This document shows positions 36,833 to 47,892 of a stretch of 64,000 bases of DNA, piece by piece. The DNA lies in assembly GCA_035772785.1 (NCBI GenBank), contig JAOCPU010000001.1, positions 1,798,001-1,862,000 on the forward strand. The letters run 5' to 3'. Position numbers and translations under genes: made by a program. Position 1 is the stretch's first letter, and each line of letters opens with the position of its first letter. This DNA comes from Phlebiopsis flavidoalba (lineage: Eukaryota; Basidiomycota; Agaricomycetes; Polyporales; Phanerochaetaceae). A model generated the notes under the pieces. It did not search any database. It was not told where the DNA came from and saw nothing but the letters and a program-made list of their open reading frames with translations.

Positions 36833-37803
36833 TCAAAAGATAACATCTTCGTCCTTGCTACTCAGGAGGTCGCCTCCGCCTTCGATTTCGTCCACCGTAT
36901 TCCTCGGGAGCGCTTCCGTGCTAGCGGCCCTGGCTTCAGCAGCTTCTAGAGCGTTTCAGACGATCTGCCGTCTCCGCGTCTCGTTTCTTTTTGCCTTGTA
37001 CTTTCTTCAAACTAAGATGCCGGTCATGTAAGCCGTGTTGCGTTGCGTGAATGCACTGTGCTGTACCCACCTGAAGAACTCTTCAACGGTCCATCTCATC
37101 CAACTCGCTTGTGATGTATTTGATAGTGTTCTCCAGTCGCGGGGGATAACCACATGTTCAATAGCATTCACACGACGATTCGTCGCTCGAATGACTTCGT
37201 CTAGGATCATAAAAGCGGTCTGAAGGGACGCAAGCTCCACCAAAGTCTCGACAGCTTTGGCATAGACTTCCTTGGACCGGATGACCTGCTGACCGCCACG
37301 TCCAAGACCCGGTCAAATTGAAGTCTGCATGTGCTCAGGACGATCGGTGGTGTACTTTCACGGCATAACTTATCACTCACCTGAACCTGGTACCCGATCC
37401 ACTTCAAATGCTGGCAAGACAACACCTGATACGTTCTCCTGCTTTGCCTTCACTTTGAAGGAGGCTGACTTGGCTTGTTCTTGGACCAAGTACGAGATAT
37501 CACCGGTCGCATATGTGACTTTTCAGGCCAGAGAGAAGGATGCGAGCTGCATTACTCTGCCCATCTTGCGCTTGGCCTATAGTTAGATGGAGCGTCAGCA
37601 CACCCAATATAATATCACCCTGTGTCCAAATAGGACTGACCTCGTCGACCTTGCGCAGGATAGCTCTGAAGCGGGTTGTCAGAGCGTCGCGCTTCTTTGC
37701 GAGTAGAGAGTGTCCCGTCTGAGCCCCCTTTAATCGAAGCTTCGTATTTGTCAACGCCATACCGCGTCGGAAAGATATTCTCTCGAGGACCTGCACCGGA
37801 CAT
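36833..37803 (-). CDS. VMA8: V-type proton ATPase subunit D
   Basis: Subunit D forms the central rotor shaft of the vacuolar proton pump. The start is MSGAGPRENIFPTR, then (after a one-base shift) MALTNTKLRLKGAQTGHSLL and AKKRDALTTRFRAILRKVDE. An intron at 37577-37640 follows, then AKRKMGRVMQ, ISYLVQEQAKSASFKVKA and PAFEVDRVPGS. After another intron come KEVYAKAVETLVELASLQTA, FMILDEVIRATNRRVNAIEH and VVIPR, and an EFFRLKKVQ.KK helix. The acidic end GGGDLLSSKDEDVIF precedes the stop at 36833-36835. All blocks match the family closely. The transposon at 36294-36795 begins 38 bp downstream, so it may lie in the 3' untranslated region or terminator. Confidence 0.96.
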
Positions 37804-38435
37804 GATGGGCTAGACGGTCCCCCCCTGTGTGGTGTAATTAGTCCGAGCGAGCAAGCACTGCGCTTCGAGAGCGTAGTGGGTCAAGCTGGGCTCCCAAGCG
37901 CCTGTGACGTACTGCGAAGATGGCAAATGTTGCACAGGAACATTTGTAGCAAGACTAGAACGGTACGATTCTGACCCAATTCCCCAACACTTCTCTGACC
38001 AACAAGTAGATAATTTAGTCCATTACAATATGCAATCTTTCGTAAGATGCTTGACAGCTAGTATCGTCTACTTATGAGTTTCATCGATCAGTAAGCAGGT
38101 TGTCAATTACATGAGCCGGGTCTTCGGTTTATCGCGCATTTGGTTGAGCATAATGAATAGTCTTACTGAGAGATTGAGAGGTGACGCCGTGTGAAAGTAT
38201 TTTGACTCTGCTTTGTCAACCAACGCTCACCGTTGTTTTTCTCAAAGCCTAATCTGTCACATATTCTCCCCAATTCACCGAGGTTAATGTATCGACACAT
38301 AAACCTTGTGACGAGCTCGTTTTTACAACAAAAACTTGGCTTTTCCTCCTAAATACAAGTAAATCTGCCAACTTTTCTTCTTAATCTCCTAAACGATGAT
38401 ACAAAAGAGTATGACTTTCGTGCACAAAAAAGACT
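37804..38435. other. Intergenic, upstream of VMA8
   Basis: About 630 bp, becoming AT-rich after 38000. No gene is recognisable. It holds the VMA8 promoter. Confidence 0.4.
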
Positions 38436-38534
38436 CTGCCCCAGTGAGGCTCGAACTCACGACCTGCGCCCGATGTGGTCACGTGACTGGCACGGGTAAC
38501 AGTCGGACGCTGTAACCAACTCAGCCATGGGGCA
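38436..38534 (-). tRNA. tRNA-Asn (anticodon GUU) with an intron
   Basis: On the minus strand TGCCCCA pairs with TGGGGCA, followed by discriminator G. The D-stem is GCTG/CAGC with loop AGTTGGTTA. The anticodon stem TCCGA/TCGGG surrounds CTGTTA, giving anticodon GTT, followed by about 22 intron bases containing the palindrome CAGTCACGTGAC. The T-arm GTGAG-TTCGAGC-CTCAC is perfect. The region between the anticodon stem and T-stem has eight bases rather than five, which may extend the stem or be an indel. A TTTTTT terminator follows. Confidence 0.88.
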
Positions 38535-39089
38535 TTGACTATTTCTCGCATTCCACTGCATCATAGTCAATTTTGCGCCACTCTGGTGAGCTTGGCTTGC
38601 ACAGTGTGCACTGTGGACTACAGGCACTGGCTAGTACTCAGCCAGACCGTGAACGTATATATGGCCCTACCTCTGTAAACTACTACATAGGCTCGATCCT
38701 GACGCCATAGAGAAATCTAGACAGATAGCTACAATTTACTCGGTAGTGATTACGACGTGCTGTGCGTCCTGAGTCACCATACTCTCCCCAGGTGACTGGT
38801 TTGGGTCGTGTCATCATTAAAAAACCTCATCACTGCAAGTGTGAAATTGCGGTAGTCAAGTCGCAAAATCTCGTAAAGCTGTCGCTTACGCCCTCGATAG
38901 TTGGGGGCGAGCGTACCAGAGCGTCCCTGTAACCACGCCAAATATATGTGGTAGCCTGCCAGGCAATTATCGTCGTGGAAATTGAGACCGAGTTGAGACC
39001 ATTCCGTTGGCGGTGGCGGCGTGTAGATACTTTCGTCCGCAGAAAGGGACCGTTCGACCGATAGAACAAAGAGTTGAAGCGCCATTTTC
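38535..39089. other. Stretch with no supported gene
   Basis: A minus-strand frame at 38774-39091 (about 105 codons, containing AGYHIYLAWLQGRSGTLAPN and RKRQLYEILRLDYRNFTLAV) looks protein-like. It has no family I recognise and no visible partner exons. It abuts the CSM3 fragment, so it may be the neighbour of an old duplication. Confidence 0.3.
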
Positions 39090-39316
39090 ACAGATACATC
39101 TGCGTCCCAACCCTCCGTGCGTTGCTTTGTGCTCCCGCGCCGCCGAGTCCGTTGTCAGCATCCGCCGAAAGGCGCAGTCCCCTGTATCGACCCCCCATTA
39201 TTTGTTTTGTTGACTTGGAAGCAGGTCGTGCTTGTTCCCGCTCCATCTACGCACCGCACGAGGTCCCTCTCGGGCCATTGATGAGACCCTTCTCATCGTC
39301 GCGCCAGACACCCACT
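39090..39316 (-). pseudogene. Truncated, internally deleted copy of CSM3
   Basis: Two blocks match the intact CSM3 gene further along. 39090-39265 resembles 43756-43935 (shared runs include CTTGGAAGCAGG and GCACGAGGTCC), and 39272-39316 resembles 44393-44440 (shared GTCGCGCCAGACACC). About 450 bp present in the gene between those blocks is absent here. On the minus strand the fragment reads WRDDEKGLINGP, then REQARPASKSTK, corresponding to WRDEEKGLIHG and EQEQAQPASKP of the real gene. Stops and substitutions show it is not functional. It has the same orientation as the parent. Confidence 0.75.
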
Positions 39317-40900
39317 CTTTTACTTTGACTCTTTATATGCTATCACTTTGTTTCGACTTCATGTACCTCTCAAACATATCCGTCACGCAACAATGAAACT
39401 GTCGATTCAGAGCCATTAAGATCTCCCAAATGCAGCCAGGAATGAAAAGACACGGTAAGTCAGCGAAGAGAAACAGGCTCATGCCTCAAAAGGGGTCGTT
39501 GCCTCGTATTAACCGCGACAAGCTGTCATCCAAAATACGTGTTGAAAATGGCATGAAATCGTGGTGACTATGCAACATGATTATGATGACAGTGAATATA
39601 AGTATAGGTATAAAGGAACTGGGTATAGGGGATAAATATAAATCTGGAATAAAAATTGACAATCCAACGTTGAGGAAAAAGACACAGGAAGGTAACAAGA
39701 TCATTGACCCAGGGGGAGCAGAGCCACGACTCAGAATTGACCAAAAGGCCGCGAGCAGAAAACAAACGCACAGGCGAAACGGACTCACGTCGCCAAGCCA
39801 CAGCCCTCGCACACACCCCAATTCCCCCACCACAACCCCACGAAAGAAGACCAGAGGACCAACGGACCACTGCGCCTCGAGAGCAAGGGATCGCCGGACT
39901 GCAGATTCAACACACCGCGGTGCCACAAAGGCAACCATCGCGATGCAAATCACGCGAGCCCCATCCCCGCCCCCCCCCAACAATGCCCAATAAGCACCCC
40001 GGTGTAGCCGTACGTCCATCTTGAATCGCAGAGTCGTGGCAGAGGAACCAGAGTGTGGTGCAAGTAACTATAGCCGAGCGAGTGAAAGCGTCGGGGAGAG
40101 GGTGAAGTCTCCAAGAACTTCCGTCAAGTTGACTGTGCCTGTAGGTGTTTTCGCTGTTGGTATAGAGCGAAGTCGTCGTGGTCGGCGGCAGGTCCCGCTA
40201 GCTAGCTGCCGAGGAGGGACAGAAGGACGCAAATCCAGGCCGAGGGAAATGTTTGCGTGGGAAGATAGCCTTCAGGTCGGTGCCAGAAGTATGCCATGCC
40301 GACAGTTGGGCGATGTCGTCAAGAGAAGTGATTAGGGATTAAAGGGAGAATAGGCTTTGCGAAACGAGAGAAGAGAGACCGAGGACCGATAGAATAGATA
40401 GGCGAGACGGCGGGAGCAGAAAGGCAAGGCATGTATTGAGAGTTGAGGTATCCAGGAGTTGAAGATGGTGTCGCAGTAAATTGGAGATAGGCTGTGTTGG
40501 ATCCCGGTGGATCGAAAGTATTGCGCACGACACTGCTGGAGCGTCGCGACCGTTCGAAGAGTAGGCTGTAGATTGTATAGGCCGTGTGGTGTATGACATT
40601 GCTGGAATGTCGTGTCGGTCGCAAGCGCCGAGGTAGTTGTCAAGGTCATCGGGGTCGTGAAGCAAAGCAAAGTGAAGAAGAGAAGAGAATCGCGAGCGAA
40701 GTCAAAGGAGTATTGGGTTCCAAGGCCGACGAGCGAGGGCGATGCGAGAGCGAGCAGCATTTCAGAGGCAAGAAAGGCGGGTGCAGAGACGGGCGATGCG
40801 AGAGGCGAAACGGTGCTGAGCCAGCTCTTCGCGCGGGCGAAGAGACAGCGGGCTACGAAACAATGGTACATCAGCATTGAAATATGGGGAGCATGCATGC
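39317..40900. other. No supported gene
   Basis: About 1.6 kb. Open frames at 39486-40019 and 40332-40934 (both minus) are long, but their residues follow base composition, they have open antisense partners and no family resemblance. The stretch may include the 3' end of the kinase gene and promoter-like AT-rich parts around 39580-39660. Confidence 0.35.
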
Positions 40901-42894
40901 TTACCTTTTCTTGCACCATGACCTCGACCTCCACAGAAATACCAGAAAGTGGACTCGCCCTTGTCCTCCGCGGCGGTAGTAGTGATAAGCCATGACATAG
41001 GACGTGTCTTCACCGTGAAGGTGAGCCTGGTCCGGAATGACGATCGATGGGGCGAGTGGGTGGGGCGCTCTCATCCTCGAACGGACCATCCTCCCCGCTC
41101 TCGAGAGGAACATCCTCAAAGTGGCCGAGGTACGGAGTAGACCTGTTGTGCCTCCCAGTACAAGTCGTCATCGTCGGTATCGTAGTACTTGCCGCGGGGG
41201 CCACAGCCAGAGCCGACGACGCGTAGAAGAACTCGGGGCACGGGTCGACGGTGTACACGTCGCTCGCGCCGAAGCAGCCGAATGAGCCTGCCCGGAAGGC
41301 GGGTTCGTGCTCCTTGGGAGGGCTGCCTACGTCAGGGAGGGGTGCGGTGCCGGAAGCGAGGGCCTTCCAGTCGCTGGTGGACATGTGTATTAGCATAGAC
41401 TTAATGGGGAGGTGAACAGGAAGTGCTTACGGCTTGCCCCACCAAGGGTGGGTCCATTGCTTCCTCGAGTGTGGCACGGCGAGCAGTGTCAATCATAAAC
41501 ATCTATGTATAGATGTCATTAGAAACGGAGATGCTCTGAGAAAGATAGATGCACTCACAGTCTTCAGAAACGCTTTCGACTGCTTGTCCATGTAGTCTCC
41601 ACCGAGCCATTTCTTGAATGGAACCATCAGATGAAGTATCGGCCCGTGAGGGTCATCCGCCCTCCCAGGGAGTCTACCAGCACAATCAGTCACAGCATAC
41701 ACAAAACCTGTTAACCAGCCCACTCACCCTGCCAACCAGCATGGAGAACACAGTAACAGCAAACGACCACACATCCACTCGAGGGGTTTATCCCCCTTGC
41801 CCCGTGAACATCTCCGGCGACATGTAGCACAGCGTTCCACAAATTTCGGACTCGCCGGGTGTAGGGAGGGCCATAAAAGACTTTGCGAACCCAAAGTCGG
41901 AGATGACGGAGTGGCCGTCGCCCTTGAGGAGGACATTCTCGCCCTTGATGTCGAGCGGTGGACGAGGCCGAGGTCGTGAAGGAACTTGATGCCGCAGGCC
42001 TAAAGTGGTACGTGCTAGTCAGCCGCCGGCCACAAGAGACGGGGAGGAAACTTACTATCTCGCCAGCGTAGAACTGAGCGAGTGGCTTTGGGAGGCGGCC
42101 CCCAGCGATCGATGAGACCGTCCAAGTCGCCCCCGGAGTAGTTTTCCTGTCGACCATAGCTTTAGCTGCGCGCATATACCCACATGACGACGGAACCCAC
42201 AGTGAGCAGGAAGTAGTGGCTCTTGTTGTGGAAACTGCCAACGAACTCCATGATGTTTGGCACACCACGCGTCCCGACTTCTCTCAGAACAGTTTGTTCA
42301 CCGAGCACCTGCTCCTTCCTCGCCTCGCGCTTGTCGATGATCTTCATGGCGAGCTCTTTACCAGAGTGGACGTGTCTGACGAGATAGACCGTGCCGCATC
42401 CACCCGCTCCGAGGCGTCGAATGGACTCGAAGTCTTCAGGGCGGAGTTTGTTGGGGATACGGAAGTTGTTGGTGCGCTTCGGGATGGCGAAAGAGCTGAC
42501 GAAGGACGGAGTGCCTACTGCGGTGGAAGAGGCGGGCGAATAGGCGCGGGCAGTGGGGTCGCGGAGGGAGGGTCTTGATGGAGAGGACCTCGAGGCTGTG
42601 AGCGGCGTCCCAGAGGAGACTAGGGAGTTCGCGTTTCGGCCAGCGGGAGAAGACTGAGGCCGTGAGGGTCAGCTTGGACTATGGTCGAGGACTACTTGAA
42701 GGCAACAACGTACCGTCCGAATTACCGCGGAGGCAGACTCTTTCTCCTCTTGAGGAATATCGACCTGTGTCTAACGAAGTCAGCTCATCCCGCGGCAGTC
42801 GTGAGAGGCATAGCCGACGTACCTTTGCATGAGTGACGACGGGCCGAGGCTCTCGTTTACGTCCAAGCTGTTTGATACGACCAAAGAGACCCAT
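40901..42894 (-). CDS. Serine/threonine protein kinase with an AGC-like catalytic domain
   Basis: The start MGLFGRIKQLGRKREPRPVV is followed by a Ser/Pro-rich linker and RTNNFRIPNKLRPEDF. The kinase domain begins IRRLGAGGCGTVYLVR (glycine loop), then AMKIIDKREARKEQVLGE with the catalytic lysine, and VGSFHNKSHYFLLT. After an intron come PKPLAQFYAGEI, IKFLHDLGLVH and, one base out of frame, the catalytic RDIKGENVLL. The DFG motif is in HSVISDFGFAKSF. The activation loop reads GESEICGTLCYMSPEMF. The C-lobe includes DYMDKQSKAFLKT and an RRATLEEAMDHPWW-like stretch. A tail of about 100 residues has acidic/Tyr-rich segments and a late FWYF, but no typical AGC hydrophobic motif that I can confirm. 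I cannot name the ortholog. The 3' end is approximate. Confidence 0.87.
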
Positions 42895-43004
42895 TGTAGA
42901 GGAGAAAAAAAGAAGAAAAATAAAAACAGAAAAGAAGAAGAAAGCAAAGCAAAGCGGGAAGAAGGAAGACGCCAGAAGACGTGTTTGTCCACTGGCGGAC
43001 GAGC

Positions 43005-43012
43005 CTATATAG
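43005..43012 (-). promoter_or_regulatory. TATA box of the kinase gene
   Basis: The palindromic CTATATAG lies about 110 bases before the kinase start codon at 42894. An A/G-rich leader fills the space between, on the plus strand (CT-rich on the transcript). Confidence 0.5.
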
Positions 43013-43750
43013 ATGCCAGCTTTGCCAGCCTCAGGGGGAGCTGACTCTCGGCACCTGCATGACGTCTACAGCATCTAGGCCCGGCGCACGTTTGTCAATA
43101 GAGGATTAGCTTCGTGTGATTTCAGAGCGATAAAAATACCTTCCGCGCTGCAAAGAGTGATACGGCACTGTGTGTCCCAGTGCAGCCTACCATTCCGAGT
43201 AGAGCGCCGGGTACTATGTTGCGTAGCCTGGTCGTATTTTCGACATTCTGACAGGGTTCCGTGATATACCAAGACTGAGGCTGGTGTCTATAGACATTGG
43301 AGTAGTAGGACGTGACGGTAGCCACGAGAGAGCGCGAGCGCGACCCTAGTGTCAATTTTCAAAAGGGTAAGCGGCATAAACAACTGTGGCCGTCGGGAAT
43401 CCGCGTGCGCGGCTATCGGACGCCACGCAAGCTGATGACGGCGCTAAATATTCTCTTCTGCAAGGGCGTGCTCATGCTGGATTCTAAGGCTCGGGTTTAC
43501 CATAGCTCGTACACCAAAAACTATCGCCATGAGTACAGACTTGTAGTGGAAAAGTCTTGCAATATTGTACAGTTGCCACTTGCGATGCGAAATTGAGGAG
43601 CGAGTGTGCTGTGTGTACAGTACTTGATACCAACGTTAGTAATCAGATGAGTAGCCTGAGCGGCGCAGGCGTGTATTGTCGGGTGGGTATGTAGACATAT
43701 TGTTCGCAGAGGTGTGCCTTGCGACCGGTAAAGTTATTGACGGACACCCA
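43013..43750. other. Intergenic, no gene seen
   Basis: About 740 bp. A plus-strand frame at 43312-43596 (95 codons) is Arg/Lys-rich without a known family. It may be a remnant, and I do not call it. Confidence 0.35.
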
Positions 43751-45248
43751 CTATAAATACATCTCATCCCAACCCTCGTCGTTTGTTGCTTTGGGTCCAG
43801 GCGACGCCGGCGCCGGCCGACACTTCGGACTGCCCGTTACTAGCACCTACAGAGGTCGGCCATTGTATCGGTTCCCCCAATATTCGTTGGCTTGGAAGCA
43901 GGCTGTGCCTGTTCCTGTTCCATTTCGCGCACGAGGTCCACATGTCCTCGTCCTGGTCTTCGTCCATGTGGTCTTCTGGTGCGTTAATTGACTTTGAAGG
44001 TGCCGCAGCAGGCTCCTCGAAGGCATCCCGAGCTCATCCCACATGGCGTCGTCGTCGTCGTTGTCGATTACGTTGTGGTGGGACAGATGGTAGAGGAGAT
44101 CCTGGGGTTGTGTCGTTGCGGCGAGGCGTGCCCTCCTCTTCCTCGCGTATCATGGCATCAATGTCAAAGTCGTCATCTGGAGCTCCAGATGTAGCTTCTG
44201 AAGCAGAGGATGGTGGTCGGCCGTGGCGGGGGACTCGATACAGCCCTCCGAGCCCTGTTGGGGCGGGGTCCTCCAGTAGCGTCGCTGGACGCTTCACGGT
44301 CTCGTGCGGGTGCATCAACCTCCTGTGTCTCCGGGACTATCATCGTCGCTGTCACTGTCATTTTCGTCCTGTGACTGAAGCTCATCTACTCTCCGGCCAT
44401 GGATAAGGCCCTTCTCCTCGTCGCGCCAGACACCAACCATGTTCTATCTCGCGTGTGAGCGTTCTGTGCGCATAATGACAGTCAAAACGACTCACATGCA
44501 TGCGCTTGGTATGACAAAGCTTCTCTATTCGCTGGACAGAATCGTTGAAAGGTGTCTTTGGGTACATCTTGTGCGCCCAAAAATTGGTACATTTGTAGCA
44601 GCCTGTTGAGGTCGGATGCCTACGAGAGCTTGAGAATTCATTGACATGCAAAGTGCTCCATATAGCTGACCTCGTGCCCCCTTGCCTCTAGGCTTAAAGT
44701 TCTTTGCCTGCTTCGCAAGGGCAGGCAACCCGTCCTTCCACAGTAGCCTCCCCTCGTCCAACCTCGCTATCGGCTTCCGCTTTCTTCTTCCCGTCAAATC
44801 TTCATCGTCGTCCTTGCTACCTTCTCTCGCGCCAGCGTCATCATCGCCGAGATCCCGCGGCGGCGAGCTGCTGGGCAGAATCTCTGGTGCTGTGCGCTAG
44901 GTTCTGTGCTTCGCCGTTTGCGCGCGTGCCGCCTGCTTGCGCAGCTGGCTGGTCCAGTGTCGAGTCGAGGGCGCGAGCTCGCCGAGGCCGTCGTCCGCGT
45001 CGTTGTCGAGGTCGTCGAAGAGCGCTTCGAGTCTTTGGGGACCTTCTTCGGTCTCTTCTGGGCGCGTTCGCTGTGTCGGTGCTTTCGTTTCGACGCGTTC
45101 TCGCCCTCGTAGTCGGATGAAAGGAAGAGGGGTTGTGCGTTTCCGTCTCGCGGACGGGAGGAGCGTGAGGGTGTCGCCATGATCACGTTTGAGGCGGTCT
45201 TAGCTGGAGATGGCTCAAGTGGTTGATCCAGATATCGTCGAGATCCAT
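43751..45248 (-). CDS. CSM3: Csm3/Swi3/TIPIN, replication fork protection complex subunit
   Basis: With Tof1/Timeless this nuclear protein stabilises stalled forks and couples helicase to polymerase. The start at 45246-45248 is MDLDDIWI, a typical acidic N-terminus, then PLEPSPAKTASNVI and a basic Ser/Arg/Lys-rich stretch. The Swi3 domain is clear: KRKPIARLDEGRLL and KDGLPALAKQAKNFKPRGKG. Then, after indels, come LLQMYQF, WAHKMYPKTPFNDSVQRIEK and LCHTKRMHVS. After an intron the domain ends VWRDEEKGLIHGRRVDELQS. The C-terminal half is acidic and Gln/Pro-rich (DEDQDEDMW, EQEQAQPASKP) and ends GWDEMYL with a stop at 43751-43753. The gene is divergent from the methyltransferase gene. A truncated copy lies about 4.5 kb away. 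Confidence 0.86.
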
Positions 45249-45398
45249 GGTGGTGTGTGTCGTTGAGCGGAACACACGCGCAATTACAAGCGCGTCCATG
45301 CACGCGTTGTTGTTTGTCCTTATTGTGCCTCTCGGGTAGACGCCTACAAGCATTTCTGTGCGATTATTACTGCTTTTTGATTTTACACGATCGCGAGG
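45249..45398. promoter_or_regulatory. Shared divergent promoter, CSM3 / NTMT1-like
   Basis: 150 bp separate the opposite start codons. No clear TATA box is visible. The two genes must share regulatory DNA. Confidence 0.5.
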
Positions 45399-46455
45399 AT
45401 GGTGGACACACAGACTGCCAGGAGCCAGACGTGCAGGACGGCATCGAGTACTGGAACACCCAGTCGGCGGACTATGACGGATGTACTCGGTGAGCCCTCC
45501 AGCTACGCCCGTTGCCCATCGTCCGTGACCAGAAGCATTCTAGGGTGGATTCGCAATGGGGGTGAGCACATCATCTTCACACCCCTTCAATACAAATGCA
45601 TTAAATCGAACCATGACACTCAGTTCACTACCGCGCATAGATGCACTCGGCTCACGCCAATTCCTGATCGCACCTCCGCCCAGACCTGCTGCACCGTCCC
45701 ATCCGCCGTCCGTCCTCTCTCCTCCTCACCATCCGCCTCACGCATCACGCGCAGTCGAGCGGTACCGGCGCCGGCGTCGGACGCGTCACCTCCGACGTCC
45801 TCTGCACTCTCGTCCTCGGACGTCGTGCTCCTCGAGCCCCGTGGACAACTTTGTCCAGGAGGCCCTGCGCCGCGGCAAGGCGAGCAGAGGACGGCACGCC
45901 TACGTTGAGGACGGCGGTGGCGCGATTCGCGCTGGAAGGGCGTGCAGGAGAAGACGAAGAGCGTCACGGTCGTTCAGGGGACGCTGCAGGCGTTTGACCC
46001 GCTGAGTCCGCTCTAAGCAGGTGGCAAGCTCCTCGGGCGCGTGGGCTCATGCCCCCCGCGGAGGATGACCTCGAGTTCAAGTTTGATGTCATCTGGTGCC
46101 CACGTGGTGTCTGGGGCATCTCAGCGACGCGGATTTGACAGCCTTCTTCCGGCGGTGCAACAAGCTTTGCGGAATCCGGATACGAGAAGTCTCATCATTG
46201 TGAAGGGAGAACCGTATGTCAGGATGGTGCGGACGGCTCCGCACAGACTGTATTCGACGAGAGCGATTCAAGTTTGACAAGGTTTGTGCTCAAAGTTTCA
46301 TGCGATGGTTTTATGTTGATTGATCCGCGGCTGTAGATCAGACAAGGCGTGGAAGACAAACTTTACGCGAGCTGGCCTGACACTAGTGTATCGAGCAGGT
46401 CCAGCGAGGTTTCCCTCAGGGCTTGTACGAAGTCAAAATGTATGCTTTGCGATGA
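45399..46455 (+). CDS. TAE1: Alpha N-terminal protein methyltransferase 1 (NTMT1/Tae1)
   Basis: This SAM-dependent enzyme methylates the N-terminal alpha-amine of proteins starting X-Pro-Lys after Met removal, such as ribosomal proteins. The N-terminus, with frame changes, reads DVQDGIEYWNTQSADYDG, the family signature. After an intron at about 45555-45620 come LPRIDALGSRQFLIA, the SAM motif GTGAGVGRVTSDVL, LLEPVDNFVQEALRRGKASR and TVVQGTLQAFDP. FDVIWC is followed by CLGHLSDADLTAFFRR in pieces, then SLIIVK. An intron at about 46282-46336 precedes SDKAWK(T)NFTRAGLTLVY and the end YEVKMYAL(R), stop at 46453-46455. The Trp/Asp-rich substrate pocket cannot be verified through the indels. It is convergent with the adenylate kinase gene. 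Confidence 0.9.
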
Positions 46456-46703
46456 GGCGCAACGGCCAAACAATATGCACAACTGGTACGATAGAACTAC
46501 TACAATGTACATTTTGGGTAAAGAATACGGCACAATCTGTACAGATACAGTAGGAGACAAACAAAAGACCAAGGACCCCCAAAGCGAGACCAGTCCAGAT
46601 ATCCAAAGCAAACGATAGCAAAAGTCCAGGCAGGCCAGGATCGACGTTAAACAGCTCGCTGCGAAGCGTCAGCTTCCGCCCCGCGTAACGAGGACAGCGT
46701 CGC

Positions 46704-47892
46704 TCAGACTGTTCCTGCGCTTGTGGTCTTGCGCTCCTTGAGCGACTGGGAACGCGGAGTTGAGCACATTCTCGAGTTGGGGCCAGATCTCCGTCCGAGG
46801 TGGCGCCCTTCAATGTCACTTCAGTGAGGTTGCTGTTTTCTGTTTGGTTTCTCGTAGTAGGAGAGCAGCGGCGAAGTTGCAGCATAGAACTTTTCGAGAC
46901 GTCGAGCGAAACCCTCCTGTAATGGACTGCACGGTCAGGAGACAAGGCGTCGAGATATCTGCGTGAAGACGTACGGGGTTGTCGTCAGGCCGTTTGATGA
47001 GTGGTTCACACTGCCTGTCTCGTCGTCGAGACCAGAAACTTTGGCGGGTTGTCAACGAAGAGGTTGTAGACTCGACCGGCAAGGCAAGTGTACCCAGCGG
47101 TCGGATATCCGCCCAGAATGATTTCGTCCGCGACGTCAACGTTGACCACCAAGCTTAGCGGAGTGCCTCGTTGTCTGCTCTGGGTGTGAGTTTGAGGAGA
47201 AACAGGAGGAAACTGGTTCCGCACCTTAGGTGCTCGTCCAACAATTTGCCTTGACCCAATGTCCGCGGGAATCCGTCCAATATCCAGTGCTAAATACGAA
47301 GTCAGGCGCAAGCAAACGAAATCCTAGTACTTGTTGGTGCGTACCTTGTTGTGCAGCAAATCGAGCCTGCTCGTAAGTACCTTCGAGCATAATATCATCC
47401 GAAAGAAATCCTCCTGTAGCAAAAACAATCTCCTCTGCGATGCGCCCAATTTCCCGTTCTTCTACTATACTTTTAGTAGAGCTCTTGCATGCGCACGCCC
47501 ATGACGCACTTTTCAGCAATATGCTGTACTCAATCAGGGTCACCCGTGGACAGCGTTTCTAATAATATCATACTTTTTGACGAGCCTCGCCGAAACGCGT
47601 GCCCTTGCTCTGCACCCGGCTTGCCAAAACCAGCATGAGCATGCGCAGGGTGTTCCCCTCGGCCTGTGTTATCCTCTGCAACGGACTTCTTGTCACGTCC
47701 ATTCCTTGAGCGAAAACGGATATGAGCCTTCTGGGACGTCGAGGAGCCCCCCGAAGGCCCTGTGCAGGGGGCGGCGGGCACGATGCCTGGGGCGCCGCGC
47801 AGGGGGGGCTCGGAGAGCGGTGCTGGGCAGCTGGCTTGAGGAGCACGGGGGGACATGCAAGAGAGACGAGGGACGGCGAGACGGGAGGCCAT
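46704..47892 (-). CDS. ADK2: Mitochondrial adenylate kinase (GTP:AMP phosphotransferase, AK3 type)
   Basis: The enzyme balances nucleotides in the mitochondrial matrix. The N-terminus (MASRLAVPRLSCMS, Arg/Ala/Ser-rich) fits a mitochondrial presequence. The P-loop is FGKPGA followed, after a one-base shift, by GKGT. Then come STGDLLR-like pieces, EIGRIAEEIV and LSDDIMLE. The core continues with DFVF...GRIP in shifted frames, LGQGKLLDEHLR, LSLVVNVDVADEII and the LID segment SDRWVHLP with GRVYNL. This is the zinc-free form with a WVHLPSGRVYN loop typical of AK3. PLIKRPDDNP and LTEVTLKGATSD follow, then PQLENVL and an end KTTSAGTV with a stop at 46704-46706. Introns fall near 47465, 47290-47345 and 47170-47230. 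Confidence 0.91.

Noticed and set aside
38774..39091. A 105-codon protein-like frame on the minus strand
   Set aside because: The sequence looks plausible as protein, but there is no family, neighbouring exon or conserved motif. It is noted only within the intergenic entry.
39486..40019. A 177-codon hydrophobic frame on the minus strand
   Set aside because: The hydrophobic stretches come from T-rich DNA near 39580-39660. There is no known family and a plus-strand frame is also open.
40332..40934. A 200-codon frame on the minus strand
   Set aside because: It overlaps the likely 3' end of the kinase gene, has simple composition and has an open antisense frame.
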